DNA of 64,000 bases from Gracilariopsis chorda (GCA_003194525.1 NBIV01000212.1:1-64000); one strand, 5' to 3'; counted from the first letter of the stretch, positions 11,389 through 23,883 are shown. The notes: generated by a model from the sequence alone, not told the origin. Program-made: numbers and translations.

Positions 11389-12450
11389 TGTTGGTCACGA
11401 AACGTGTAGAATGTTCCGGCACTGCTGGAATACACATTTGGAGTGTTCCAGCAGCTCTTAGAGCATTCTTTGCTTCGCTCGCCCAGCCGTGCTACTGTAT
11501 TTAAGTGACACTGGCGCTAGAAGACAGAGTTTAATTGGTTAATTTGCAGCTCGAGAGGCTGGTAGAAGCCAGTGAAGTAACCTAGACGCACACATGACTT
11601 AGTAGAAAGTAGTTATGCGTTCCTGCGTTGTTACAAAGGCTTTTAGACACTATAAACGGGAACTTTAAGGCCCGGACTTCGGTCAGGACTCAGCTCAACA
11701 TCACTCTCATACTCAAACCTTACCCTAGAGCTTTTTCCACTCCTTCAATCAACCATTCAACTATCATCGGCATCTATTGAGGCGTTTGCCCCTAGGTGCG
11801 TACTGGTGGTGGGTAACTGCCGTCGCTAAGACCGGTTGAAGCGCTTCAAGCGTGAACGGGAGACGGAAATTGTGTACCAATGGTACTTCTGCTGTCTGTG
11901 AGCCCCACTAGAGCTTTGCTCGGATAACGTTGTCGTTCAACAGATCTTGTGATTTCCAGACGGAAGGTCTTGAGGGGAAGCTGTCCGCAGGCCAAATGCC
12001 GTGCAAACTTTCATGCAAAGGTCCAGATTGGTTACAAAGTGAACGCATATTCGGCTGTTAGTAGCTATCCTTTGGAATCACTGTAAGGATTATATGTGCC
12101 TGTCTCTGGTTAGCGCAGAAGATAATAGGATGGAGAAATCGATACAAATTTGGAATGTCTGACCGGAACCCGGAACTCTAAATCGTAGTGGCTATTGACT
12201 TAAGTCTTCGGTTGCGTGCCATTTCAAGAAGTTTTGAAGAATTTTTCTGGGATTGGGACTCTTGCTCTCCCTTTTTTTTCATATTTGCTTAGCAGGTTGA
12301 GTTCTTTTGGTCCCTGCATTTCCATTCTTTCGTGCTTTCTATTTATCATTTTCATCTCTAAAGAGCTTTGAGCTACGATGACACTCTCTTTAGCTTACTT
12401 TATTGCCATGTTTGGCGCCCCTGCGTCACTGTTTTGTGACAGTGCTCGCA
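11389..12450 (+). repeat. 3' LTR (about 1062 bp)
   Basis: It begins TGTTGGTCAC after a purine tract and ends GTGCTCGCA, followed at once by CATAT. It aligns with the LTR at 5753-6812. Confidence 0.85.
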
Positions 12451-12499
12451 CATATCTAAAAAAAAGACGCCAAGTTCAAAACCAGACACCGTGCTCGTG

Positions 12500-12775
12500 A
12501 TTTACACTTGCATTGGACAGCCCAAAGACCTGCTATTTGCCTCTCATGTTCATCACCTACAACAACTACTCGCCATAGCCAGCCCAAGACACCCACATAC
12601 TTGCTACCAGCCTTCTACGCCGATCACCTACAACATGCACTCGCTGAAGGGGGCCCACGATATTTACGGACGTCTGCCACCAACCTTTCACTTCAATCAT
12701 CTACAACAACTATCGGCCTGTGATTTACTTGCAATACCCACACAAAATAGCAGCTTAATCTTCTCCAACCCCAAT
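12500..12775 (+). repeat. Three imperfect ~77-bp tandem units
   Basis: The core CATCACCTACAACA recurs near 12552, 12625 and 12700, each time preceded by a C/T-rich stretch with CTTC or CTC. The spacing is about 73-77 bp. The units are strongly diverged. No gene is supported here even though short frames are open on the plus strand. Confidence 0.45.
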
Positions 12776-13249
12776 CATGGACTGATAACGTGTATCCATA
12801 GTATACACACCACAGCATCCCTCAAACCATCGGAATTCTCCTTGACTGTACTGCACTGGGGCGCAGGATAATGACGCTGCATACTGCAATAATGTTTATG
12901 TTGTAAGCCCCGTACAAATATTTAGTTTTATATGACGAAAGTGACGGAAAGTACTGCAAATATGGCAAAGCAAAAGAAGAAGAGCTAGAAAGCAGGCCAC
13001 AGCACTTCGTCAGTCTGGACTGCATCGCCTTATACTCTGTCACCTACAGCAACGCAGTACGCTGCATTTCAGAATTTGAAATATCTAAAGGCCTGTACTG
13101 GCTGATTTTTCTACACTAAATGACGGTATCGAAGCCCTTGATTTGTTAAAGTTGGACATTGAGAATGAAGACTATTACAGACGAAGTAAAGCAGATGTAT
13201 CGTCGCGAACGCGTGAATTGCGGACAGAATTCAACGGTTTTATGAATAT

Positions 13250-13654
13250 GTGAACAGCTACACCAGTGTACAGCTGAACCCTTCAGTTTCAGAGGTTTGG
13301 AAGAAAAGAGGAATTTTAACTTTTCATTTCTGCATGATCTGCCGCGGGGAAGGGAAGGACGATAGAGTCAAATGGTATATATCTTATGTAAAAGTGCGTG
13401 AGAAGTGTTGGAACGGGCTACTTGGGGCAGGGTCAATGATACTACAGCCTGCTGCCGGTGATATAATTTGCATCCCAAATGTAGGCTTGCCATTTTTTCG
13501 TATGGCCGCGATGAGAAAGAATAGGAAAGTCATAGTTCCGACCGTTGATCAGGTGAAAAGTCTTACTGCATTGCTTATGAATACTTTATATGACTCTGAC
13601 TGTGCAATTCGTCGAATCTTTCTGCACATAGATATAGATGAATGCGTACTGTAA
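13250..13654 (+). CDS. Unrecognised ORF beside truncated retroelement
   Basis: This 134-residue open frame ends just before the minus-strand retroelement. Upstream sequence in the same frame family reads RIQRFYEYV, so the ORF may be the tail of a longer fragment. The composition looks protein-like (EVWKKRGILTFHFCMICRGEG, AGDIICIPNVGLPFFRMAAMRKN, LLMNTLYDSDCAIRRIFL), with two Cys near residue 30 that could be half of a zinc site. No family is recognised. It could be a captured host gene piece or part of an older element. The start codon is uncertain. Confidence 0.35.
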   Translation: MNSYTSVQLNPSVSEVWKKRGILTFHFCMICRGEGKDDRVKWYISYVKVREKCWNGLLGAGSMILQPAAGDIICIPNVGLPFFRMAAMRKNRKVIVPTVDQVKSLTALLMNTLYDSDCAIRRIFLHIDIDECVL

Positions 13655-14032
13655 TGCCTGATGATCAGTGATTAATGTGAAGGGCATTGATGACAAGAGA
13701 TACACCCTAAACTTCTTAAGAGCAAAGACTACTGGTAGAGCTTCTATTTCACATGCGGAGTACCGTCATTCAGCCTTGTTCATAGTGTGGCTAGCATACT
13801 GAACAGGGTGGATCTCCCTAACTCCTTTCTTTTATGATAGTACGATGCCTAGTGATATCGATGAGGCATCGGTCTCTACAATGAAAGGTTGACTGAAGTC
13901 TGGGAATGTAAGCACAGGAGGTGAGGTCATTTTGTTCTTAAGATGGTTAAATGCATCTTGCATCTCCGGGGTCCAACTCCGCTGCCTTTTTGACGATGTG
14001 CCTTCATGAAGAATTGCTGACAATTCCCCAAA

Positions 14033-14359
14033 TTATGGGATGAATCTTCTGTAGTACCCCGCTAGGCCAAGAAAGCTTCGAAGTTCCGTTGTCGACGAGG
14101 GGCTTGGGGCCCTCTGTATGGCTGCGATTTTCTCTGGGTCTACATGAACTCCAGTCTTGTCCACAATATGTCCTAATAACTTGACTTTAGACTGGGCGAA
14201 ACTACACTTTGCCACTTTCAATCTCAAACCATTGTTTTGGATGCGAGCGAACACACTTTGACAATGTGTCAGATGGTCGTCTATACATCTCCAATATATC
14301 ACGACATCATCTAAGTATACCCGATCATACTTCAATCTTCTAAGGACAACATCCATCAT
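14033..14359 (-). pseudogene. RT C-terminal part of Ty3/Gypsy fragment
   Basis: Part of the fragment at 13655-16740. It shows the polymerase active-site strand region (VYLDDVVIY), then LLGHIVDKTGVHVDPEKI and LRSFLGLAGYYRRFI, the thumb and connection hallmarks of Ty3/Gypsy RT. Confidence 0.85.
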
Positions 14360-14592
14360 CCGCTGAATGTAGCTGGCGCGTTCATAAGCTCGAATGGCAT
14401 TACTTCGAACTTTTACGTCCCAAATCTACAAACAAATGTGGTGGCGTCCTTACAGCCCTCCGATACCCGGACCTGCCAATATCCAGAAAAAAGGTCTGGT
14501 GTGGTGAAGATGTTGGCTCCCACCAGGTCGTCAAATATCTCTTCAATTTTCGGAAGAGGCCATCTATCAGCTTTTATCCTGGCATTGAGCGT

Positions 14593-16359
14593 TCAATAGT
14601 CCACAAAGAATCGTGGTTTGCCATCTTTCTTAGTGGCTATGACGATCGAGAAGGACCATGCTGAGGTAGCGGGCGTAATGATATCTGTCTTCAACATATT
14701 ATCAATTTCTGCTTTCACGAGGTCGTTATGGCATGGTGAGAGGCCTCTTGCAGGGTGGTGGATTGGGTTACTATCTTTGAGCTCAAAATAGTGCTTCACT
14801 GGCACGTCCGAAGGACGTAGATCATTCAGGGACCAGGCCACGAGATCCTCATCTCTTAACATCTCCATGAATTCCCTTTGAACCTTTGTCGGTAAATGTC
14901 TCAATTTTGCTGTGAGGAGTAGGGATTTCTCATCATCATCATCGTGGTCTTGCATAGCTATGATCACCTTGTCGTGACCGTATTCCTCTTCTTCTGAATC
15001 TTCTTTGATGAGATCTGGAAGTTCTTCAACTTCTTCTGCAGTTGAGAGATCCGGCTCAAACGGTTCGACGTCTCTCACGGACAATACCAGGTCATCTTTC
15101 CCTTCTTCTGAGCTCGATAAAAACGGAACAAGGTCCGATTCAGAAGTGAAATCTTCACTATCAGTCTCGGACTCTAATAACTCAGAGATTCTCTGATCAT
15201 ACTCTAGTTCTAACATACATGTTACCCCGTCGATAGTAACAGAAACGGTTTGATTCCCAAGACCGATGCAAGCCATTATTTCCTCTAACACTGGGCAACC
15301 AACTATGACATCAATAGGGGGTTCATCTACAACGAGAAAATTCAATGAGACTTTATAATCTCCAAAGACAAGAGGGACATCGCAAAGGACCCCTCGAACT
15401 GTGGAAGAAGTCCCATCTGCAAACTTAATCTTCCTTACACTAGGTTTTGGAGAGAGGGTCAGCTGTTTGCATAGTTTTGTGGATAAAAGGTTGGGTACGG
15501 CTCCAGAGTCGAGCAGTGCACGTACGGTCGTTCCGTATAGCTTCATGGCTACTACCTTAAGTCTCTTCGGGCTGGTCCCGGATTCCACCGCTACTACCTT
15601 TCGTGGGGTGGTTCCCTTTACGAACAACTTCCTCATTTCGCGTCTGGCCTCCTTGGCGTCTCCACGTAGTAACTGGCCGAATTTAAGTCCACAAGAGGCA
15701 TTTGCGAGGTGGATTAGAACATTGTACCTTCCAACATGTTCTGGAATTGATTGTTTAGCTCGTGTAACAGTCTTCCTTTTCGCTCTTTTCTTTGGCGCAG
15801 TTGGCTTTCTACGTTTTCTGTATACCGGTGGCCCAGTTAGGTATATTATACCTTTGGACTTTGTAGATGGAGGTTGGTCTTTTGGGCTTAGCAGTGAACC
15901 AATATCAACCCTTGAGGTTCTTGGTTGCTTTGGAAGTGCTTGGCCTTCTGGGCCACGTTTCGTTGTCACCACAGAATCCACTTCTTGTTCTTCGGTGACT
16001 ACGGTGACCTGTGCGGCAGTGACCTCTGCATCCTGTAAAGGAATCCTCTTTCTTAGAGGTACCTCTGTCTTAGATTCGGCGTTTGCTTCTGCAAGTCGAA
16101 CGTGTTTCTCTTTCTCAATAGGTGACCGGGACCGACACGTAGCCTCAAAATGTCCAAGCATATGACAGCGCCCACATCTTGAGTGCCGGTGTGGGTTTGA
16201 GGGGCACCTGCTGGCGCCATGTCCATGCTTCTGGCAGAAAGAATAAGTTCTCACATTTTCGTCACCAGTTTGGTCACTCTGCTTCTTTTGTACCAGTAGT
16301 GTGAGATGTGCAAGCTTGTTCGTCAAGTCTTCCACTTTGGACTCCAGGTTCTGCCCCAT
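14593..16359 (-). pseudogene. Gag-protease-RT N-terminal region of Ty3/Gypsy fragment
   Basis: Part of the fragment at 13655-16740. The 588-residue frame contains two knuckles (CQKHGHGASRC and CGRCHMLGHFEATC), a Lys/Arg-rich segment (RKRRKPTAPKKRAKRKT), a retropepsin motif (LLDSGAVPNLLS) with the flap-side IDVIVGCPVLEE, a long acidic region, and the first RT blocks (WSFSIVIATKKDGKPRF). Gag, PR and RT in one frame is normal for many Ty3/Gypsy elements. Confidence 0.85.
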
Positions 16360-16740
16360 CTGCTTTGCTTAGCGAAGAATCTGCCTTCTGTCAGATCTTT
16401 ACGTACCAATTGGCGTTCTGGTATTGTAGGAAGAGATTAGAGTCTCTCAGCAAGCGACAAAGTCTCTGATTGTTTCCTTCAGAGAGTTGTAGTCAGTAAC
16501 ACCACAGAGAAGAACGAACTGTGTCATTTCCATATGTTCGGTCACTGCATTTCTTAGCAGTCCGAACTTGGCTTCCATATTGAATCCAGCTTTGTTGAAG
16601 CAGGTATCCATCTCTTGAAGAGATGCCAATGTATCAACAGGGCGTAATCTGCAATAAAGTTTGCTATAAAGGCCTTAAGATGATGGAGTTCTCCAAAGCG
16701 GATACATTACAAAACCTTACCACCCAGTTTCCACCATAGT

Positions 16741-18589
16741 CGTGATCAGTGTTACATTTGCTAGAATCTGCTTTTCATCATTTCTCGTCCAGATCGTCCA
16801 GTCCTACCACGATCATAATGGCTCTCGCTTACGAAACCCACTCCATAACTCGGCTCAAGGCGCAGACAGCCAGCTTAGTGTCCTGTACGGAAGAGCAGTC
16901 TCTTGACAACGGCTCCACAAACCAACAGCCACCAGGTGCTTTGTCATCACTAGATGGGCCTACCCCCAAACTGAAACCGACGGAACCAGTAGCTACTTCT
17001 CTCTCCCATTTTCTGGAACCACAGCAGACTCTTTTCAAAAATCTGCTTCACATATGCACCAGCAGGCTACACTGCATGCTCTGGCCACTGAATTAAACTG
17101 AGTGAATCAACGTGCTGCCTCTGCTACATCTCCAGCCTGAACAATACCAACACCTAAAATATCCAACGCCCTTCCGGAGGCCAATCTGATGCAAAAAACA
17201 GTCACGACAAATGTTTGGACAACAAACTTCTCTCCAAAGCATCTTCAAATGCTCTAACTGTTCCATTTTCCAAAGCAATGAATCTGAACGCACTTCTGTC
17301 AAAGTTCGCTTCTTTATTTCAAGTATCCAGAAGAAGACAAATTTGTGTCCAAACATTTCGGAGATTTAAGAAGGTTAGGAAAGGAGGGGCAATGGTTGAA
17401 AATGGTTGGAAATCGATGGTGAAGATCCAAGTTCAAGTTCAGAGAATTCATGGGGGTTTAAATAGAGTGTCTGGCCTAGTTTTTTCGGGGCCACAAGTCA
17501 ATGATAAATCGTCTGTGCTTAACGTCATTATGCTCGGTCTTCTCGTTGGACTCCATATGTGGGTCGTTTACCAGGTTCAATGCCAGATATAGCCATTTGA
17601 TGACTTGGCAAATTCCCTAGCTCATGAACTGTTCTATGACTTGGCAATGATCAGCATTACACAGGGTCTTGGTAGTCTGGCATACCTCCAAAGTGCTCAT
17701 GATGACATGGCACAGATCTCTGGGGAAACTTCTATGCCCTTTTGATCAATGATGTGCCATGTGGTGTGTTCCAACGTTGTTAGTAGTACGCAGCGTGTAT
17801 TTTGGAGCCAACTTTGTTGACGTGGTCGGTCGGGGTTTTACTGACATAAATATGTTATCCTGTCATATTCACAGTATGTCACAAAAGAGGTCTACTGGCA
17901 TTTGAGGCCCGGTACACATGTCAAATAGTTAACCGATCTCTTCAGGAGATCGAGTAGAATAAACATAAAATAATTAGACACGTTAGAACTGATGCTGGAG
18001 CCAACTATACTCAAAGAAAGATAAAATAGTAACTAAATTTAACATCACTCTCCCCTAAAAGTAAAGTCGATTCGACTAGTAAGTAGTCATAACGAAGAAG
18101 TCTCTTATAGTTGCACAAACCCAGATTGCAGTGGAGTTGGGAACAGTTCTCATTGGCAGTCACGTTCCAAGGGGAATTGGACTTGATTATCATCGTCCAA
18201 GAGGTTTAAGATTCCACTAATTTCCTCATTAAAACTTCTTCACCAAGGAGGTGTACATAACTTGCGACCATGTAGTAGAAAATATGCATTTCAAATGTAT
18301 CGTTTACGATCGTCCGAATTCTGCCCTTGTAGTTGAAGAAAAGTCGGTGCTGAAGTATGTCGTTTTCGTCTGTATAGAAGGGACCATTATTTTGGGCAAA
18401 TGAAAAGAATATATGGCAGGCTGCCCAGCAAAGGCAGAGCCTAATTGAATCGATGATAGTGATTTCACCTATCCAGTTACATAGTGATCTTTTACCGAGG
18501 TTGATATTGTTGTACGACTCTCTTGCGCTTTGGATATCGGTGTTCTGATTCATCCTGAGGGTTGGTTAATACTGAATGCTTAGTTTCTT
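16741..18589. other. Region without a supported gene
   Basis: Open frames at 16749-17096 (+), 17215-17592 (+) and 18206-18553 (-) have no recognised domain. The first is Ser/Thr/Pro-rich and could be the N-terminal Gag part of a lost element. The short string TGGAGCCAAC occurs twice (near 17800 and 17995). Most of the stretch is AT-rich and looks like decayed repeat DNA. Confidence 0.5.
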
Positions 18590-18658
18590 CTCGGTAGGAT
18601 TACGTTGGTCTTTTTATACTGATGGAGAAGTGCTTTGCAGTTCGTGAGCTCCTTTTCT

Positions 18659-18859
18659 TCATCCAAGTGTTCTCATGACTTGGATATCTGAGCCATTTGG
18701 CAAGAAATTCAAATAGTCTGGCCTTTTTTTGTGGTTGACAATACATTCCACTACATACTCTTCTGTCCCATCCTTCAATGTGACTGGGGTTGGATGAGCT
18801 GGCTCTTGGCGAATTGGCTTGTCTCCTCGGTACAGTTTGACAACGCCCGCGTAGAACAC
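18659..18859 (-). pseudogene. Chromodomain-like tail of decayed chromovirus
   Basis: Part of the fragment at 18590-21490. The sequence EEYVVECIVNHKKRPDYLNF resembles the first strands of a chromodomain. The aromatic Trp-Glu-Pro segment is not clear, so the assignment leans on its position after the integrase. Confidence 0.5.
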
Positions 18860-19328
18860 ATCATGAATCTTTGACTTCAGTGTATGGCTTAAGTCTAGAC
18901 GAAATGTTACTGGGCCAAGTTTTTCTATGATCTTGAATGGCCCACAGTATTGGATTTGTAGCTTGGAAGTCTTCCCCTTATGGTCTGTATTGAGGTTTCA
19001 TGTGGAGAACATGACTTTTTGCAGAACTTTCAATGAGCAAGGGTATCGATTCTTGTCGCTGTATGACTTGAAGTAACGATTCTGTCTTTCAATCTCTGTC
19101 CTTGATTCTCTTAATACTTGCTTCATGCTTTCTACGAACCTGAGAGATGCAGCACTCTCTAAGATGGGATTATCGACCAGCAGTACTCTTGGGTGGTCAC
19201 TATGCGTTAGAAAGAATGGTTTAAACCTCTTAGTTGAGTTCTCTGACTAGTTTTACACGACTTCAAACTCTATGAGGTGCTCATCCTAACTTTATTGCTT
19301 CAGATTGACGTATGCTCTAATCATTTCT

Positions 19329-19874
19329 TCAATTTTCTTGTTCATTACTTCGATTTGACCAACTTCTTGTGGATGGTATGCTGTTGAAAGTCCTTATCTT
19401 AGTGCCCATGAGATGGAATAGTTCTTTCCAAAAGTTGCCCATAAAACTCTTGTCCCTGTCAGAGAAAATAACTCCGGAAAATCCATGTTGTCTTGATATG
19501 TGTTTAAAATATATTTTTGCAGTCTGCACGGCAGTGACATCCGATTTAGTGGAAATTATTCTGATCAACTCGGATAGGTGGTCTACTACTACGTACAATG
19601 CACTCTTTCCATATTTTGTTTTAGAGCGCGGTGTGATGAAGTCGATTGTAGTTTGTGCACACTTCCTTTTCGGCGGAGGTAGTGATTGTAGCTGACCCAG
19701 TGGATGTTTAGTTCTTGATTTCGTTTTTTGACATTTCAGACATGAATACACGTATTTTTTAATCGTTTGGCGTAACGATTTCCAGTGGTATAGCCTCCGA
19801 ATATTTTCGTTTGTCTTTTCGAATGCTAGATGTCCTGACACAGGTTGATGGCGGTGGTCTTGTAGTATCTTCAA
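19329..19874 (-). pseudogene. Integrase of decayed chromovirus
   Basis: Part of the fragment at 18590-21490. It contains the His/Cys zinc region (HLAFEKTNENIRRLYHW with LKCQKTK) and a DDE-type core (CAQTTIDFITPRSKTKYGKSALYVVVDHLSELI, then VIFSDRDKSFMGNFWKELFHLMG). Confidence 0.8.
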
Positions 19875-20503
19875 TCCTACTTATCCTTTCGTTACGCAGA
19901 GTTGTCTTTCTTTATATAAGAATCCGTTCCATTTGTGAAATGCCCATTGTGAAAACTGTATAAATTTTTGAACTCTTTGTCGTTTGAATAGCCGTTGATG
20001 AATGCGCCGGTGTCTTTTATGGATATTTCACCAAGTTGGGATACCCCATTTACTTTGGAAGTTCTGAAAACTGCTTCCTGGAGTAAAGAATGGTTCATCA
20101 CTTCAGAATTTTCGGCATTTTGTGGGTATCTTGAAAGCACATCTGCGACACCGTTGGATTTCTCCTTGATCGGTTGAAAAGAAAAGTCAAATTTCATGAT
20201 TTTTTCCAGCCAGCGTATCTGTCTTTGAGATAGGTTGGGTTATCATTCACGATACTTCAGAGGATAGTGTTCTGTACATACTGTGAACCCTTGGCCATGA
20301 ACTTACACTGTCCATACTCTTAGCGTGTCTATGATTCCTAAAAGCTCGGTCTCATGGGTGGGATAATGTTGTTCTGCTTCGACTAATGTTCTTGCCTAAA
20401 ATTCTTCAGGTCACTTAACATTATTTTCAAACTGTTTCATGACAGCTCACATGGCGTATTGAGAAGCGTCGGTAGTAACGATAATGGGCACTTTTGGGTC
20501 AAA

Positions 20504-20851
20504 TTATCTGAGTACTGGGGTTCTCGTTATAGCTTTTTTCAGAGATTCAAAACTCTCAATTTGTTTTTGATTCCATCCAAACTCGGATTTACCGCATAGT
20601 TTGGTCAAAAATTTTGATATTGCTGAACAGTTCTTATTAAATCTTTGATAGTACTTTACTAACCCCAGAAATGCCTGAACGTCGGTTTTAGATTTCGGTG
20701 TACTCCAATTGAAGATTGCATCATCGTTTTGTGCCTCGGCGGATTTCCCCTCTGCACTCACAATGTGTCCTAGGTACTCGACTTTCTTTTTCATGAACCT
20801 GCATTTTGAAATAATCCCATGAAGATTGTGCTCACGCAGTTCGTCATCCAC
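20504..20851 (-). pseudogene. RT thumb region of decayed chromovirus
   Basis: Part of the fragment at 18590-21490. It shows KKKVEYLGHIVSAEGKSAE and VQAFLGLVKYYQRF, the connection between RT and RNase H in Ty3/Gypsy polyproteins. Nearer 21200 the same strand carries the [12 protein letters not shown] block. Confidence 0.8.
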
Positions 20852-21490
20852 ACATCGGAGATGCTTGAGGTGTTTCTCTGTTTTTGTACTATAAATAAGA
20901 GTATCATCTAGATATACTAGGACGAACGTATCTAAATACTATCGTAATAAGCTATTCATCAGGCTCATGAACGAAGCTGGTGCGTTGGTAAGACTGTAGG
21001 GAAAAAAAGGTACTGAAAGTGACCAGATCTTGTACAGAAGGCTGTTCTAGGAACCGAATGTTCGGAAAGCCGTATTTGATGATAACCTGAACGGAGATCT
21101 ATTTTCGAGAGTATTCTCGCACCACTTAACTAATCTAGTATATCATCAATCCTGGCTATAGGATAGCTGTTCTTTACTGTTAGTTTGTTCAAGCCTCGGT
21201 AGTCTACGCATAGCCGTAATGAACCTTCTTTCTTCGCGACGAATAGTACGGGTGCACCCTAAGGACTTGATATCGGTTGGATGAAACTCTGGTGAAGTAG
21301 ATCGTCAAGTTACTTACGAAGTTCGGTGAGCTCTTTCTCCGACATTCGATATACTCCTTTCCTTAGTGTTGTATAATCGGGCAGTAGGCCAATATTAAAG
21401 TCTTGTACTCGTTTCGGCGGTAGTTCTTTTGGGAGTTTATCGGGAACATATCCTCCTAATGTCTTAACAACGACTTTAGGTTGGGGCTTT

Positions 21491-23880
21491 GTAATTTTGT
21501 TTCTTCTGGTTTGTAGTGCAATGCCTGGAAGCTGGAGTGCACCGAAAGATGTTCAGGATCCTTCCTCGTTGGAGATGGGCCCAGTTGTGTAAAGCCCTCC
21601 CAAAAGTGGCACAACTATGTCGGATTGTAAGGCCGAGGCCACCCGTCATGACTTGCGCACCGAGGTTGAAACAAGAACTGGGTATCCGCAAAAGCGGTGT
21701 GTGGTGGTGGTCTTCCTCTAAAGAGGTGAGGTTGCAAAGTTAGTAATACGCACGAACATGATTCATGGGGAGAGAGAAAGATATCCTGTAAAGGTAATGG
21801 AAAGGAGCAGCTAAGCCACGAGTTTCGTGACGAAGACTAACGGCAGTGCCGGTAAATAAACATTATACAAGACGAACAACAAGACAGTTGGAATAACAAT
21901 CCGAGTACCAGGGTCCATTAGACTGGCAAGGGGGTCAGACTTTCCATATGCTACAGTGCTTTCCTCCAAGAAGTAGTAGAGAACATGCGACGACGGTCAG
22001 GTCTAGAGCCAAATCATAAGGTTGGGTTCCCTTCTTGGGGATGGTTTATTGGTGCGACGGCAACTCGCCGGCGCACTAAGTACAGTAACTATCCCACTTT
22101 AATAAATATATAAATAAATATATAGACAGCATAATCCTATCCACTACAGTGCACATCCGCGTAGAACGTGCAGAGTCCGTTGGCACAGTGCTTCAGCCCA
22201 AGCTGTGCCACAGCATTGTAGATGAGCCAAACAATCGGAAAATTAATAAGTGATCTATATCTACCCTCAGAGAGCGTGCACTACAAATTCCCCTTCTCAG
22301 ACAGGAAGGTGGCCTTGACAGGGAAGACAGTGCAGTCGGGAATGCGCGAGAACTGTGCATGGCCACATCTGGTTTACCGGGATTTACCTCCATGGGGAAC
22401 CGGTCCATTTCCGATTCATCGGTTTGATCGTCAAGAGAGAGGGACGCCCACTGCGATCACGATACGCCCTGGTAGTCGCAATTATAATCATCAGCAAGAG
22501 GAAATCCCACAGAGCAAGTTTCATCAACCTGACTGGTCGGATTCCCCAGATACGAGTACTGTAGTCCGCCATCACGGTCGCCCGGTAACAATGAAGCTCG
22601 GATTGCGCAGTTACTGACTCCATGAGGTGTCTCTGTGAGCCCAATAGACGCACTATCTTCCCCCGAGGCCGTTCTAATTATCCACGGGAGCCGAGACGAT
22701 CACTGATTCATCGGACCATCCCCCACGGGGGTTAAACTGTGCACCTTCCGCGAATATGGCAAGTGCCTTGCATCGATAATTTCGATTCCCAGCGTCCTTT
22801 TCGTGTGCTCAGCTAAAGTTCCAGATGGGTTACGGTGGAATCAAGCGCCAGATATTTGCGAACGAGTGGTTTTGCCACCGGTCCACCGGAAGAGTACGGA
22901 CTTCAAAGCGCTCCACAATGCGTAACGTGGAACACTTGTAAACTAGCATTGCTGAGACTTATCCGACTCGTCGGCGTACATCTGAGACTTACATCTATGT
23001 ATTAAGCTGATTTGAGAGCAGATTAAACGCACGAACGTGGGGGACGCAAGACTCGCTTGGTAGATCTTGGTCAGAACCAGTCAAACTGGAAAAGTGCCAT
23101 AACTTTGGGACAAGTCAAGGTAATCACAATCTGTCTTCACCAAGCTATATGAATGGGTCTAGAAAATCATTGCAACATGCACCATTGATAGAGGAAATCG
23201 GAGGACCTAGTTAGCCGATTTTCGGAAAAGGTCGGTGATACGGTAATGTAAAGGAAACATTCCCAATGTCGGGGAAGTGCGACCGTAGCGAAACGGAAAG
23301 AGCCAGGTTCCCACCGTACTGTAAGGGTTGTGTGCCCGGCAGCAATGGTAGAGAACCGTTCCATTCCGGATCGACATCCATTTCAGATGGTCCGTAGAGT
23401 AGATAGAAAAACTCAATACTTAAAAAAGGTTGTGTGCACAAAAACAGCACACCATCGTCTTTGGGAAAAACGGTGCAAACGGAGTTCCTGCGCAGCAAAC
23501 CAGCTTGCTCGATGAAAAAACATCGGAGGTTAGTTTCCGAAAAATGATTGCTTCGGCATCAGCCGACTGCGTCGGTGTAACCTAAATGAGCGCGACTGCT
23601 GCTTCTATTTTGAAAGCTCATGGTGAGGTTTGCAGCAGGCACATCGGTGTCATGGCCAAAGAGCGCACGAGATATTGAATGCACTTGTTTCAAAGGGCGT
23701 TTCCAAACAGCCAAAAAGATACACTTCATTTATTTTGAAAAATGTTTAAAACAAGACCTTTTTGGAAGTTGAGCCTGCAATGTGGTTGACGTAAGACGTT
23801 TTTCCTGTTTTTTTTTAAGAAGAATGGGAGTGGTGCAATCTAATCTTTCCATTATATAGATTTACAAGCGTATGAGGTCA
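21491..23880. other. 2.4 kb without recognisable gene
   Basis: The stretch has no domain that I recognise. The longest frame (22222-22617, +, 131 residues) has no family and contains no convincing conserved blocks. It includes an AT-rich run of TAAATA-type repeats near 22100-22125 and a T/A-rich stretch near 23700-23830. It is best described as decayed intergenic or repeat DNA. Confidence 0.5.
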
Positions 23881-23883
23881 TAC

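Larger units (their letters stand above)
5753..12450 (+). mobile_element. Ty3/Gypsy element with two LTRs, decayed inside
   Basis: Fossil LTR retroelement of 6.7 kb bounded by CATAT target duplications. Its parts in order are the 5' LTR (5753-6812), Gag (about 6900-7690, with CCHC-like zinc knuckles near 7480-7590), a retropepsin-like region (about 8110-8400), reverse transcriptase (about 8850-9450), RNase H (about 9600-10070), integrase (about 10390-11040), a C-terminal integrase region (to about 11340), a purine tract near 11378-11388 and the 3' LTR (11389-12450). The PR-RT-RH-INT order defines Ty3/Gypsy. The two LTRs differ by several percent by eye, so it is of moderate age. The interior has on the order of ten breaks. 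Confidence 0.9.
13655..16740 (-). mobile_element. Ty3/Gypsy fragment, relative of the 5753-12450 element
   Basis: Fossil element on the minus strand. Its parts in transcription order are Gag (about 16740-16150, with zinc knuckles near 16260-16130), a basic linker, a retropepsin-like region (about 15560-15280), an acidic stretch, RT (about 14800-14040) and RNase H (about 14040-13660). The integrase and 3' LTR are missing, and no 5' LTR is recognised. The Gag, protease and RT segments match the 5753-12450 element motif for motif, so it is the same family. Only a few breaks are evident in what remains. Confidence 0.85.
18590..21490 (-). mobile_element. Decayed chromovirus fragment (Ty3/Gypsy)
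   Basis: Fossil element on the minus strand. Its parts in transcription order are RT (about 21450-20540), RNase H (about 20520-19900), integrase (about 19870-18900) and a chromodomain-like end (about 18859-18659, EEYVVECIVNHKK). The zinc-binding start of the integrase is visible (YSCLKCQKTKSRTKHPLGQL) and so is its core (SDRDKSFMGNFWKELF). Neither LTR, nor Gag nor protease is recognised. On the order of ten or more breaks make it the oldest-looking retroelement here. It is distinct in sequence from the other three. Confidence 0.82.

Noticed and set aside
15401-16165. 254-residue plus-strand ORF
   Set aside because: It is antisense to the Gag-protease region of a Gypsy fragment, with Ser/Phe/Thr-rich composition typical of an antisense shadow.
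22222-22617. 131-residue ORF in the gene-poor stretch
   Set aside because: No domain, no conserved blocks and no neighbouring gene context. It is probably chance.
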